Source: Methylacidiphilales bacterium
Lineage (GTDB): Bacteria > Verrucomicrobiota > Verrucomicrobiia > Methylacidiphilales > UBA1321
Direction: 5' to 3'
DNA: 64,000 nt
Assembly: GCA_021272165.1 (NCBI GenBank)
Contig: JAJSLK010000045.1
Location: 62,001 to 126,000, forward strand
Shown: positions 9,379 through 18,025 of the stretch, piece after piece
How positions within the stretch are numbered: the stretch's first letter is position 1
How the letters are laid out: every line of letters begins with the position of its first letter
The notes under the pieces: model-generated
What the model saw: only the letters and a program-made list of their open reading frames with translations
Told to the model about the DNA's origin: nothing
Databases searched by the model: none
Made by a program: the position numbers and the translations under genes

Positions 9379-9744
9379 GATGTGATCCAGGTACCGCTCG
9401 GTGATGCGCCAGCCGGTGTTCTCGTTCCGGAGCGTGTAATAATAAATTCCCGCCGGGGACGACTCCTTCCGCCACGCCGCCTGCACCACCACATCGTTTG
9501 GCGTCAGCCACCGGATCTCGATCACAGTCATGTTCGCGTCGTCGCGCTTGATCGCGGCGGTGATCTCCCGCATGTCCTGGTACGTCCCCATCTTTACCCG
9601 GGCCGCGGCGTTGAAATTCTTTTTGATTGCCGGATCGCCGCCGCCGTTGGCATCCCCATCTGCCGCGATCACCATGGGTCCGCCGGCAGCCAGGGCCAGG
9701 AACAAAAGGGCGCTCAGAAAAAGCAGACGTTTGCGGTCATTCAT
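9373..9744 (-). CDS. Small secreted protein of unknown function
   Basis: About 123 residues, beginning MNDRKRLLFLSALLFLALAAG, a signal peptide with likely cleavage after VIAA. The mature protein contains a repeated helix-strand pattern (AAIKRDDANMTVIEIRW, DVVVQAAWRKESSPAG, YYYTLRNENTGWRI) resembling small NTF2-like or SH3-like periplasmic folds, but no family could be assigned. An upstream ATG at 9759 would add MCGTN. The 9744 start is preferred because GGGA precedes it by six bases. Confidence 0.6.
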   Translation of the reverse strand: MNDRKRLLFLSALLFLALAAGGPMVIAADGDANGGGDPAIKKNFNAAARVKMGTYQDMREITAAIKRDDANMTVIEIRWLTPNDVVVQAAWRKESSPAGIYYYTLRNENTGWRITERYLDHIS

Positions 9745-9881
9745 GTTGGTCCCGCACATCCGGTCACGGACACGGGGCCATTGACTATAAAGGAGCGCTT
9801 TGGGCTCGCCAAGTATCCGCGCCGAATTCAGTTGTGCCGCCCCTCGAGTGGGAGTATCGTGAACGCGTAGGTAATTATTCT

Positions 9882-10169
9882 ATGCAACATCCTTTCTTTG
9901 CGTGGCTTCCCCACGGCACTGATTTTGTCTGGATCTTCCTGCTCGCCGTTCTTCTTTTCGGCGCCAACAAGCTGCCGCAATTGGCGCGCGGTCTTGGCAA
10001 AAGTCTTGGCGAATTCAAAAAAGCTAAGGAGGAATTCGAGAAGGAAGTCCGCGCTGCCGCCACCACGGAGACGGAAACCAAACCCGCCACCGGCAGCCTG
10101 CCCTCGCCCGCCACGCCTACTCTGGAGAAGACTCCTTCTTCCGCGGATGAGTTGACCAAAAAGAGCTGA
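9882..10169 (+). CDS. tatA: Twin-arginine translocase subunit TatA/TatE
   Basis: A 95-residue Tat pore component. One N-terminal membrane helix (DFVWIFLLAVLLFGANKLPQL) carries the conserved Phe-Gly hinge, followed by the amphipathic helix ARGLGKSLGEFKKAKEEFEKE and a flexible Ala/Thr/Pro tail. Together with TatC it moves folded proteins across the inner membrane; no tatC is in this window. The ATG at 9882 was chosen because it gives the normal TatA length. The 3' end overlaps the convergent MFS gene by 53 bases. Confidence 0.92.
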   Translation: MQHPFFAWLPHGTDFVWIFLLAVLLFGANKLPQLARGLGKSLGEFKKAKEEFEKEVRAAATTETETKPATGSLPSPATPTLEKTPSSADELTKKS

Positions 10170-11484
10170 GCGTCGAGGCATTTGCCGCCGCCAGCACCAC
10201 GGCCATCGTAATGGCCGCCACGCCAATATAGGCAATCAATCGCGACGGCCCCACCGTATTCAGCAACTGCCCGTTCAGGTTCACCGCCAGACCGAGAAGA
10301 AAACTCGTTGTCGTGCAGAGATTCCGCAGTGCGAAAAGCCGTCCCCGCCGCGCGTCATCCACATCGTTTTGCAGCCGCGCTTCGATGGGAATCACAATGA
10401 ACGCCGACAATACGCCCATGAACGCCGCCCCGGCCACCGCCGGCCAGTAGGTATGCAGTTGCGCGAACCCGAGCAGCGCGCCGCCCAACAGGGCCAGTGC
10501 GATATAAGGCAGCGCCTTGCTCCGGCTCCGGCGTTTGGAAGTCCCGCAAATCCCCACGCCGATGCCCAGCCCCAGGCCGATCGCCGCCATTAACACGCCG
10601 AAGGCCAGCGTCCTGATCTCGAAGACCGGCGGCTTTGGCGCGAAGAGGCTGAGGAATTTCGTCAGCGTATTCACCAACGCCTGCACCGGCGACAGGTCCA
10701 CCTTCACCACCACCTGCTGCAGGATCGTGATCAGCACCATCGCGCTGATGAACGAAAAGGCCGAATTGACCAGCACCAGCGCTCCGAGTTCCCGTTGCTC
10801 CCGCAACACCTGCCAGCCCGCCAGCGCCCCGCGCCAGCCGTCCGTCTGGCCGGGGGGGACGTCTTTCGATTTGGAGCGGTCCGGCGAAAGATCGCTTCGG
10901 ATATGATAAACGCACCAGGCCGAGGCCAGAAACCCGAGCGAGTTAAACAGAAAACTGCTTCGCGCGCCGAAAATCGAAACGATGAAGCTCGCGATCGGGA
11001 TCCCGATGAAATTCGCAATTACCCCAATCAGGGAAATCAACGCGTTGGCTGCGACCAGTTGCCGTGACGAAACGATCTGCGGCAGCGCCGCCTGCCGGGC
11101 CGGGATGAACAGGCCGTTGAACGCTCCCATCAGGAAAACCACCGCGAACACCGCCGGCAGGCTGCGCAGATGGAACCAGAGATAAAGGATCGAAAGCGTC
11201 AGCACGGCCCGCGCCACGTCAGACCAGAACATCACCCAGCGGCGCGAAAACCGGTCGACGATCCAGCCATAGAGCGGCGCCAGCAACAGCCCCGGCAGCA
11301 TCGCGCAGAAGGTCACCCGCGCGCTGTCCTTGCCCGCGTCCAATCCCTCCTTGATGCCGAGAATGACGTAGAGCAGCGCGAACTGGTAGAACCGGTCGCC
11401 CATGCTGCTGATGATCTGGCCGTACCAGAGCCGGGCGAAATTTCGCTCGCCCAGGATGTTCCGGAATGACGTGTCGGCTGGCAT
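10117..11484 (-). CDS. Major facilitator superfamily transporter
   Basis: A 455-residue membrane protein with about twelve predicted helices. The N terminus (FRNILGERNFARLWYGQIISSMGDRFYQFALLY) and the loop YGWIVDRFSRRWVMFWSD, an MFS motif A variant, place it among the MFS_3/enterobactin-exporter-like carriers. A longer central insert between helices 7 and 8 (VDLSPVQALVNTLTKFLSLFAPKPP) is unusual. The substrate is unknown; relatives export siderophores or drugs. It shares 53 bases with the 3' end of tatA on the other strand. Confidence 0.88.
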   Translation of the reverse strand: MPADTSFRNILGERNFARLWYGQIISSMGDRFYQFALLYVILGIKEGLDAGKDSARVTFCAMLPGLLLAPLYGWIVDRFSRRWVMFWSDVARAVLTLSILYLWFHLRSLPAVFAVVFLMGAFNGLFIPARQAALPQIVSSRQLVAANALISLIGVIANFIGIPIASFIVSIFGARSSFLFNSLGFLASAWCVYHIRSDLSPDRSKSKDVPPGQTDGWRGALAGWQVLREQRELGALVLVNSAFSFISAMVLITILQQVVVKVDLSPVQALVNTLTKFLSLFAPKPPVFEIRTLAFGVLMAAIGLGLGIGVGICGTSKRRSRSKALPYIALALLGGALLGFAQLHTYWPAVAGAAFMGVLSAFIVIPIEARLQNDVDDARRGRLFALRNLCTTTSFLLGLAVNLNGQLLNTVGPSRLIAYIGVAAITMAVVLAAANASTLSSFWSTHPRKKESSPE

Positions 11485-11531
11485 GGACGCCGCCTATACT
11501 GCACAAGCACCGCGGGAATGCGTGTGGAATC

Positions 11532-12152
11532 TTATTTCATCCGCGCGCTGATCAGCATGACCGGCGTCACCGGCACATTTTCGTAGGGGCCAACGGTCGT
11601 GGTCTGCACCTTCGCCATCTTGTCGAGCACATCGAGGCCCTTGGTGATCTTTCCGAAGACCGCGTAGCCGTCAGGGCTCACTCCACCCGGATCGAGATTG
11701 ACCGTCGGATCACCCGTCGGCGTCTTGCCCGTGCTCGTGTTGTCGAGCAGGTTCAGGAAGAACTGCGACGTGGCGCTGTTCGGGTCATTGGTGCGCGCCA
11801 TCGAAATCGTCCCGCGCAGATTGTGCAGGCCGTTGCTCGCCTCATTCTTGATTGGCGGCATCGTCGGCTTCTGGTTCATATCAGCCGTGAATCCGCCCCC
11901 CTGCACCACAAAGCCGGGAATGATCCGGTGAAAAATCGTTCCGTCATAGAACTTGTTCTTCACATAGGCCAGGAAGTTCGCCGTGGTTGCGGGCGCGTTT
12001 TTTGGATCGAGCTGGATGTCGATCTCGCCCATGCTCGTTTTCACCACCACCACCGGGTCCGCGGCCATGGCCCGCGGAGCCCAGGCAAAGGATAGGGCGA
12101 CGATGAAACAAGCGGCGAGGGAGAGAAAGGGGGATGTTTTCACGTTAAGCAT
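11532..12152 (-). CDS. Secreted peptidyl-prolyl cis-trans isomerase (cyclophilin type)
   Basis: A 206-residue periplasmic cyclophilin. Residues 1-30 form a signal peptide (FLSLAACFIVALSFAWAPRAMAA). The catalytic domain shows FHRIIPGFVVQGGGF, GTISMARTNDPNSATSQFF (active-site Arg/Gln residues), and YAVFGKITKGLDVLDKMAKV. It speeds proline isomerisation in exported proteins. The order is cyclophilin then MFS carrier on the same strand, with a 47-base gap. Confidence 0.94.
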   Translation of the reverse strand: MLNVKTSPFLSLAACFIVALSFAWAPRAMAADPVVVVKTSMGEIDIQLDPKNAPATTANFLAYVKNKFYDGTIFHRIIPGFVVQGGGFTADMNQKPTMPPIKNEASNGLHNLRGTISMARTNDPNSATSQFFLNLLDNTSTGKTPTGDPTVNLDPGGVSPDGYAVFGKITKGLDVLDKMAKVQTTTVGPYENVPVTPVMLISARMK

Positions 12153-12186
12153 TCTGGTTGGGCCCGCTATGAAGTCACGCTGAAAA

Positions 12187-13152
12187 TCAGCCTTCCGTCG
12201 GGGTCGTATTGACCGTGGCCCGGGCTGATTTCTTTTTCAACACGAGCACCACCGAGCAGACGATAACTCCGGCGCCGATCAGAATGCGTAACGTCATCGG
12301 TTCACGTCCAATCGTCCAGCCCAGCAGCACGGCCACCACCAGATTCACATAGGAAATGGTGGAGACATGCGCCGGTGTGCTGACTCGCATCAGCCACACA
12401 TAAGCAGTGAAGCCGATCAGGGATCCGAACACGACCAGGTAGGTGAAGCCCAGCCACGAGGTGAGCGTGACCTTCCCAAAGCTGAAGGTGTCCCAATCGT
12501 GGTGAAGCCAGGATATGACCAGCAGGGCCAGTCCGGCCACAATCATCTGCCGGGCCATCGGAAGCAGGGGAGAGCCCTTGGCATGCACATGCCGTGAATA
12601 GATCGCCCCGGCCGACCACGAACAGGCCGCAAACAGAAGGGCCAGCTTGCCCAAGGTCTCCATCCGGTTATCCGGAGTCTCAGCGGAAGGTTGGATCAGG
12701 ATGCAAAGCCCGGCAAAACCGAAAACCAGTCCGACGCAGGTGCGAACGGACGGGGCTGTCCCATTTGGCCTCAGCCATTCCATGAGAATGATGCACAGCG
12801 GCGTGCTGCCGAAAATCAGCGCCGCGATGCTGCTCGGGACGTATTGCTGGGCCCACACCATCGAGCCATTTCCCCCAATCAGGAGCATCGATCCAACCAC
12901 GCCCGCGTCCCTCCATTCGAGCAGGTTCCCCCAATGGAAATCCTTGCTGTGGAAAATCCAGAGCAGGCCCATGAGAAGGCTTCCGGCCAGAATAAAACGG
13001 CAACTCGTCAACAAAAAGGGAGGCATGCTTTCCAATGCAAAGTGGATCCCAAGATACGTCGCGCCCCAGGCCACATAGACATAGGCAAAGGCCAGCGTAA
13101 CCCAGGGGGAGGGATGAGACGGGAGCTTGGTGGGATGAGGTGCGGTGGTCAT
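12187..13152 (-). CDS. EamA/DMT-family exporter
   Basis: A 321-residue inner-membrane carrier of the drug/metabolite transporter superfamily with ten hydrophobic helices in two EamA repeats; YVAWGATYLGIHFALESMPP marks repeat 1 and FGSLIGFTAYVWLMR marks repeat 2. Family members export amino acids, nucleobases or other small metabolites. The 5' leader contains a folded RNA with a terminator hairpin ending about 42 bases before the ATG, so the gene is probably controlled by a riboswitch or attenuator. Whatever that RNA senses would be the best clue to the substrate. Confidence 0.9.
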   Translation of the reverse strand: MTTAPHPTKLPSHPSPWVTLAFAYVYVAWGATYLGIHFALESMPPFLLTSCRFILAGSLLMGLLWIFHSKDFHWGNLLEWRDAGVVGSMLLIGGNGSMVWAQQYVPSSIAALIFGSTPLCIILMEWLRPNGTAPSVRTCVGLVFGFAGLCILIQPSAETPDNRMETLGKLALLFAACSWSAGAIYSRHVHAKGSPLLPMARQMIVAGLALLVISWLHHDWDTFSFGKVTLTSWLGFTYLVVFGSLIGFTAYVWLMRVSTPAHVSTISYVNLVVAVLLGWTIGREPMTLRILIGAGVIVCSVVLVLKKKSARATVNTTPTEG

Positions 13153-13193
13153 GAGCGTTGGGGTTGGTGGCGCTCACCGCCGAAAATTTGGGG

Positions 13194-13345
13194 CAGAAAA
13201 AACCCACCCAAACATTGGGAGGTGGGTTGCCGTTAAAAGTAGGACGAAAACCTAGAACCTCCGCAAAGCGACACGAGCAGCGTGCCACATCATAAGATGG
13301 GCCGCTCGCATCGATTTAACGGAGGGGACTTGGTTCACGGCAATG
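13194..13345 (-). ncRNA. Candidate riboswitch/attenuator leader of the EamA exporter
   Basis: On the minus strand an outer stem CCTCCG/CGGAGG (13320-13325 with 13258-13263) encloses a long branched hairpin: GCGAGC pairs with GCTCGT, then CC-CAUC pairs with GAUG-U-GG around a UUAU loop. The P1 3' strand GGAGGT can instead pair with ACCTCC at the start of the downstream terminator (13196-13227). This is the mutually exclusive arrangement of an OFF riboswitch. No known aptamer consensus (SAM, TPP, FMN, cobalamin, guanidine, preQ1, SAH) was recognised. Confidence 0.55.
13196..13227 (-). terminator. Rho-independent terminator upstream of the EamA gene
   Basis: Read on the minus strand: AACCCACC, a 12-base loop, GGTGGGTT and a run of Ts, ending 40-odd bases before the start codon at 13152. 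Its position inside the leader, not after a gene, marks it as an attenuator. Confidence 0.75.
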
Positions 13346-13374
13346 ACCGTAGGTGGAATCGCCGCTTTAGTCAA
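13346..13374 (-). promoter_or_regulatory. Putative promoter of the EamA leader RNA
   Basis: On the minus strand TTGACT (13374-13369), 17 bases, then TACGGT (13351-13346). The -35 box is good and the -10 box is weak. It would start transcription just upstream of the P1 stem of the structured leader. Confidence 0.35.
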
Positions 13375-13484
13375 ATCGTCTGGCTTTTACGGTAATATAA
13401 CTATAACTCACTTTAAAAATAGCCGCTCTTTCTCCGATTCTGAAATTGGATTGACTAAATTCTTACGGAGTCTCTGATTTAACA

Positions 13485-14153
13485 ATGGCAGATGACATTT
13501 TTCATGGGCTTTCACCAAATGAGCTGAAAAAAGAGGTGGCGCGAATTATTGCGGTTGACGCCCGCTCACTTCCCCCAAATGCCAAAATTTTTTCAGCGAT
13601 AGCCCAGCTTCAGAATTTTGATAGACTACCTGAGCTGACTGATCATGGGTGTATCAATAAGATGATTGATCAAAAATGTGTTGAGCTTCAGCGCGGGCTT
13701 TCTGGAACGAAGGGTGTCCCGGCCATGCTTTATGCCAAGGAGTTGGTTCTAGGCCCTATGTACCCGGGGACGCTCTCCGCGCTGGGGAACGGAATTTACC
13801 TAGCGACGACAGGGGAATATGCCGATACACCGAGCAACTCTCAATTTTTCCCTAAAATGTCGCGAATGGCTTTCAAATACGCTGCTAACGATGATTCAGG
13901 CGTGATTCTCCGATGCGCCCTAAAGGCTGATGCAAAAATATTGGACTTTGATGACGTAAGGTCTATTGCACGAGATAATCGGAATCGCGTCAGAGATGCG
14001 CAAGTCACTGATTTTGGAGCGCTTACTGCGGCCCTTGGCTTTGATGCTTTTGTTAGGGATGACACTTTCGATGGGAGCGGAGAAAAAGTGTATGTAGTAG
14101 TAAACAGAACTGCTTTAACTTTCCAAAGAGAAGTGTTGCGGCGACAGAAATAA
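13485..14153 (+). CDS. ADP-ribosyltransferase-like protein (phage/toxin type)
   Basis: A 222-residue protein in AT-rich DNA. The middle shows RGLSG (residues 70-74), then ALGNGIYLATTGEYA (100-112), GVILRCALKADAKILDFDDV (139-158), and near the C terminus VYVVVNRTALTFQRE. In phage-associated ADP-ribosyltransferase-like domains, a loop Gly-Asn-Gly-Ile/Thr-Tyr followed by an LRxxLKxDAK strand and a VVLNRTAL strand is a recurrent pattern, which is why I suggest this fold. The catalytic glutamate is not certain. No Shine-Dalgarno sits close to the ATG; TTGACT/TGATTT boxes at 13451-13480 suggest another near-leaderless start. A 67-residue gene follows after 20 bases and may be its partner. Confidence 0.45.
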   Translation: MADDIFHGLSPNELKKEVARIIAVDARSLPPNAKIFSAIAQLQNFDRLPELTDHGCINKMIDQKCVELQRGLSGTKGVPAMLYAKELVLGPMYPGTLSALGNGIYLATTGEYADTPSNSQFFPKMSRMAFKYAANDDSGVILRCALKADAKILDFDDVRSIARDNRNRVRDAQVTDFGALTAALGFDAFVRDDTFDGSGEKVYVVVNRTALTFQREVLRRQK

Positions 14154-14173
14154 CGTATAACCTATTATAGCCT

Positions 14174-14377
14174 ATGAAACTGCATGATCGGATCAATCGG
14201 GTAATCAATACCGAAGCATTCGAGAAGACTCTTTTGGAAAAAGGAAAGTATCTTTTCGAGTTTCAGTGTGATTGGCCAAATTATGCGACCTTCGAGGAAC
14301 TTCCCGAAGAGTACCGGATTGCTATTTTGGCTGGCGAAGCCGAGCTTTCTGGTTCCGGGACTCTGACGCTTGCCTAA
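14174..14377 (+). CDS. Small acidic protein downstream of the ART-like gene
   Basis: A 67-residue protein (MKLHDRINRVINTEAFEKTL...) with predicted helices and an acidic middle (FEELPEEYRIA). It lies 20 bases after the ART-like gene on the same strand and shares its low GC content. It could be an immunity or antitoxin partner, but that rests on position only. The last four bases overlap the convergent glycosyltransferase gene. Confidence 0.5.
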   Translation: MKLHDRINRVINTEAFEKTLLEKGKYLFEFQCDWPNYATFEELPEEYRIAILAGEAELSGSGTLTLA

Positions 14378-15861
14378 TTCATGGCTATTGCTGCGGAACT
14401 TTCCGAGTATAGCTTCCTACTACCACTAGGGGCGTGGCCGACCGCATTGATGACCGGCCTCTGGGGCATCCAATCGATTCGTTGCCGAAGAAAGGCGACC
14501 CATCCAAAAACCGCCCCCAGTTGCCGCATGATCTGAAAGACAAACGGTTCCGTTAGCGTAGCGCCCAGCGACTGCAGCCAAAGCTTGCGGGAAAGAGGGA
14601 TGCCCAGCCAACGTTGGTAAAGCACGATTGAATAGGCATGCAGCGAAAGATCAAAAATCAGCTTTGCTATAATTAGTTTAACGATAAAGACATCCAGGGA
14701 ATTCCTAATTAGGAGCAAAATGACCAAAACAACCGCTGCAGCCAAGGCATAGATTGGTAACAGCAGATCGAGCGTTTTCAGGCAAAGCATATACCGCCCC
14801 ACCGAACCATATTGCCCGTTCCCGACCATCTCCTGATACTTGAAATGGGTCGCGATAAATCCGGCAAACCAACGCCTTCGCTGATTCAGGAAAGTCTGTA
14901 CCGCCGCCGGAGCGTCAGTCGTCCCGCGTGCGCCCGATAGCGTTTTCACTGTCACTTTTTGCCCCCGGTCAAACGCATCGCGGTAAACACGATGGGTCAG
15001 TTCATAATCTTCGACCCAGCTCGCCGTATCGAAGCCGCCCGAGCTCTCCAGCATCGTTCGCCGGTAGGCCGCGAAGGCGCCGGAAATCAGCAGTAGCATG
15101 TCATACTGCATCCAGGTCAACCGCCAGAGAAAACCCCGTGCATATTCGAACGTCTGGAAAAATTGGAAGAATCCGGCCCAGCTCGTCCGCTGGCAGACCG
15201 GTGTCAGCACGCCTCCCGCGATGCCAAGGTCCGGGTCCTTCGCAAAACCGTCGCGGATTGCGGCCAGCGCTTCCGGTTCCACGGTCGTATCGGCATCGAG
15301 CGTCACGACAATCTCACCCCGCGCCATCCGCCAGCCCTGATTGAGCGAATCGGCCTTGCCCGAATTTGATTTGCGCCGTACCAGCAGGGCCGGCCAGGTG
15401 CGCGACATCCCGAGCGAGTCATTTCCCATGGGCTCAAAGGTGAGTCCATATTCCTCGGTCAACCACGTCACCATGCCGTCGGTCGATCCATCATCGATCA
15501 CGATCACCTCGTCTGCCGGTTCGCTCTGGGCTCGCAATGCGCGCAGACATTCCGGCAGCACCAGCCGCTCATTCCGGGCGCAAATCAGCACGCTTAAGGT
15601 CGGTCTCGGCGCGGTGAGGGTCTCTTTTTTTCGCCGTTCCTGTCTCGTCACGGCGATCTGGCTTGAAATCACCATGAACGCCAGCAAAAGCGAATCGTAG
15701 GAAATATAGACCACCCCGATGCTCCAGGCCGCGACGCCCTTAAACGCAAATGAAGCGTAAAGCGTGAAGATGAGCAGGCCGAGAACCGTACTGAAAAGAA
15801 GGGGCCAGCGGAGCGATTGCACAGGAAGCCGCACCCTAACACGAAACCGGTCCCGATCCAA
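14374..15861 (-). CDS. Membrane glycosyltransferase family 2
   Basis: A 495-residue processive-type glycosyltransferase. Two N-terminal helices are followed by a GT-A domain with SVLICARNE, VIDDGSTDG, DADTTVEP (the metal-binding DxD), WVEDYELTHR and the QxxRW-like motif FLNQRRRWF. Three or four more helices close the protein. Relatives make polysaccharides such as poly-N-acetylglucosamine, cellulose or hyaluronan. No accessory secretion gene is adjacent, so the polymer cannot be named. Confidence 0.88.
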   Translation of the reverse strand: MDRDRFRVRVRLPVQSLRWPLLFSTVLGLLIFTLYASFAFKGVAAWSIGVVYISYDSLLLAFMVISSQIAVTRQERRKKETLTAPRPTLSVLICARNERLVLPECLRALRAQSEPADEVIVIDDGSTDGMVTWLTEEYGLTFEPMGNDSLGMSRTWPALLVRRKSNSGKADSLNQGWRMARGEIVVTLDADTTVEPEALAAIRDGFAKDPDLGIAGGVLTPVCQRTSWAGFFQFFQTFEYARGFLWRLTWMQYDMLLLISGAFAAYRRTMLESSGGFDTASWVEDYELTHRVYRDAFDRGQKVTVKTLSGARGTTDAPAAVQTFLNQRRRWFAGFIATHFKYQEMVGNGQYGSVGRYMLCLKTLDLLLPIYALAAAVVLVILLLIRNSLDVFIVKLIIAKLIFDLSLHAYSIVLYQRWLGIPLSRKLWLQSLGATLTEPFVFQIMRQLGAVFGWVAFLRQRIDWMPQRPVINAVGHAPSGSRKLYSESSAAIAMN

Positions 15862-15971
15862 TTTTGCCGCCGACCGTTACTTACTTGTCATCCCGAATGC
15901 TATACCCCAGTGGGGGGCATGGAGAAGGGACAAAAAGATGGCAACTCCACTGCTTATGCCAGCAGCAGGAT

Positions 15972-16073
15972 TTACTTCTTATCGCTGAAGGAATCCCGCC
16001 GCAGCCAGGCTGCTGCCGCGCCTGCCGCAGGAATTACCAGGAGAAAAACTCCAAATAAGGCTAGTGTTGCCAT
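15972..16073 (-). CDS. 33-residue single-span membrane miniprotein
   Basis: MATLALFGVFLLVIPAAGAA, then AAWLRRDSFSDKK: one hydrophobic helix with a basic/acidic tail on the C side. The ATG at 16073 is preceded by an excellent Shine-Dalgarno AAGGAG nine bases upstream, much better than for most genes here; this decided the start although the frame is open further upstream. The size and topology recall small subunits of respiratory or transport complexes, but no family is recognised. Confidence 0.55.
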   Translation of the reverse strand: MATLALFGVFLLVIPAAGAAAAWLRRDSFSDKK

Positions 16074-16249
16074 GGATCTATACTCCTTCATATCGGAGCC
16101 CATGGCAATTAAATTGAGTCGAAAAGGTGATATTTTTGTTACAAAACGGTTACAGAACCAGTTTTTGGCACGATTTTGAGCTTCACACCCAATATTCATC
16201 TCCTCTCTTCGCCATGTTAAATCACGGCAAAAACTGATACGACAGGGGT

Positions 16250-16939
16250 ATGAGCTCCGGCCTTCAGGATTTCCAGCAGCGGCTTGGCCACACCTTTGCC
16301 GACGAGGCTCTCCTGCGCCTGGCGCTCACCCATGCCTCCTTTGGCCACGAAAGGCGTCAGCCCCTGCCGGACAACCAGCGACTCGAATTCCTCGGCGATG
16401 CCGTTCTCCAGCTCACCGTCACCGCCGAACTGTATCGTCGTTTTCCGGAGCTGCCGGAAGGCCGGCTCACCGTCCTGCGGGCCCGGCTCGTCAACCGCCA
16501 GCATCTCCAGCAAATGGCCCAGGAACTCGATCTCGGCGGGCACCTCATCCTCGGCCGGGGGGAGGAAAACAGCGACGGACGTCGCCGTGCCTCCATTCTT
16601 GCCGATGCCATGGAAGCCGTCATCGGTGCCGTTTTCGCCGAGGCCGGATGGGACATCGCCCGGGCGCTCATTCTCCGCCTCATCGAGCCCTCCCTCGCCA
16701 CGCTTGCCCTTGAAGATGATACCTCCGCCGCCAATCCCAAGGGCAGCCTCCAGGAAAAACTCCAGGCCCGCGGCGACCACCCGCCCGTCTACCGGTGCCT
16801 TTCCGAAACCGGTCCCGCCCACGCCCGGGTCTATGAGGTCGTCGTCGAATGGCAGGGCCGCGAGTTGGGCCGCGGTCAGGGTGCGAGCAAGAAGGAGGCT
16901 GAGACCCGCGCCGCGGAAGCCGCCCTCGCCGGACTTTAG
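16250..16939 (+). CDS. rnc: Ribonuclease III
   Basis: A 229-residue double-strand-specific endoribonuclease that processes rRNA precursors and structured mRNA. The nuclease domain carries the signature NQRLEFLGDAVLQL and the second metal-binding segment RASILADAMEAVIGAVF. The C-terminal dsRNA-binding domain (about residues 155-227) shows NPKGSLQEKLQAR and GASKKEAETRAAEAAL. The 3' end overlaps the convergent protease gene by four bases. Confidence 0.96.
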   Translation: MSSGLQDFQQRLGHTFADEALLRLALTHASFGHERRQPLPDNQRLEFLGDAVLQLTVTAELYRRFPELPEGRLTVLRARLVNRQHLQQMAQELDLGGHLILGRGEENSDGRRRASILADAMEAVIGAVFAEAGWDIARALILRLIEPSLATLALEDDTSAANPKGSLQEKLQARGDHPPVYRCLSETGPAHARVYEVVVEWQGRELGRGQGASKKEAETRAAEAALAGL

Positions 16940-17943
16940 GAATTATTATTGAGATAGCTCAAATAATTGTGAGCTTCCCAATAGCCCAGCACCAATGCGC
17001 CGAGCAAGCTGAGATACAACACCGCCATCAGCAGGCGTTTGGTGATGTGCGTATTGTAATAGGCCTGCAATTCCTCGGTCGGATGGTTGAAGAACGTCTG
17101 CTTGATCCTTGGCAACGTGGCGAAGATGAAAATAATCCCCAGCACAATTACGCTCTGCACGGAGTGAAAGTAAAAGAGCGCTACGGCGAGGAGCGCCACG
17201 CCAATGACCCAGAACCAGGGTGAAATCGCCGCGCAGATCCGGCCGCCGTCCAGCGGAGGAACTGGAATCATATTGAAAATATTGATCAGAAAACTAACCG
17301 CCGCGATCGCCGTGATCCACGGTGTATTCACATAGATGCCAAGGGCCAGGCACAATCCCGATCCGACGCAGCCGGCCAGCGGTCCGCCATAAGCCATGAT
17401 GGCTTCGGTCCAGGCATCGCGCGGATTTTCTTTCATCACGATGGCAGCGCCGACGAACGGAATGAAGAGGGGCGCCGAAACCGGAAGGCCCACCCATTTG
17501 GCCGCGGCTACATGTCCCAGCTCGTGGACGAGAATCAGAAGGACAATGCCGACCGCGAATCTCCAGCCGAATACGGTCGTGTAAAGCGCGATCATCAGCA
17601 GCATCGACAGTACGGTCTTGAGCGCACCGTAAAGGAAGAACTTGAACTTGAACGCGAGATAGGCGAGGGCCGCGATTCCGCCTCCTATTTTCTGGAGCAG
17701 GGATTTTTTTTGCGCGACGGATCGGTGCTGCGCCTCCGGGGTGGTGGTCGCCGCGGGCGGCGCTGGCACGGGGGGCGGGACATAAACGAATCCCGGTACC
17801 TGATGCAGGGGAATCCAATTCGGAAGGCCCTCCTGCCAGGCCAAATCGGTGGCGAGAACGGTGCCGGCCCGGACCAGTTGTTGGGTTTCGGTAATCGAAT
17901 AAGGGCCGAGTTGCTGGCCGTTTTTGTGGATATACAGCGCCAT
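16936..17943 (-). CDS. GYF_2-domain site-2 protease (M50 family)
   Basis: A 335-residue inner-membrane protein. Residues 1-52 form a GYF_2-type domain (MALYIHKNGQQLGPYSITET ... DLAWQEGLPNW). After a Pro/Ala linker, the membrane part contains the zinc motif LVHELGHVAA and the third ligand motif PVPPLDGGRI of intramembrane metalloproteases. Such enzymes cut transmembrane substrates, typically anti-sigma factors. A second protein with GYF_2-like domains is encoded at 56918. The combination of GYF_2 with a membrane domain is frequent in PVC bacteria. Confidence 0.88.
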   Translation of the reverse strand: MALYIHKNGQQLGPYSITETQQLVRAGTVLATDLAWQEGLPNWIPLHQVPGFVYVPPPVPAPPAATTTPEAQHRSVAQKKSLLQKIGGGIAALAYLAFKFKFFLYGALKTVLSMLLMIALYTTVFGWRFAVGIVLLILVHELGHVAAAKWVGLPVSAPLFIPFVGAAIVMKENPRDAWTEAIMAYGGPLAGCVGSGLCLALGIYVNTPWITAIAAVSFLINIFNMIPVPPLDGGRICAAISPWFWVIGVALLAVALFYFHSVQSVIVLGIIFIFATLPRIKQTFFNHPTEELQAYYNTHITKRLLMAVLYLSLLGALVLGYWEAHNYLSYLNNNS

Positions 17944-18025
17944 AATCTTCCTTCAACCGGCAGCGAAATTCATACCGCAACCGGGCAGCCGGGCCAAGGA
18001 AATGTAAAGACTTCGCGTTGGCTTG

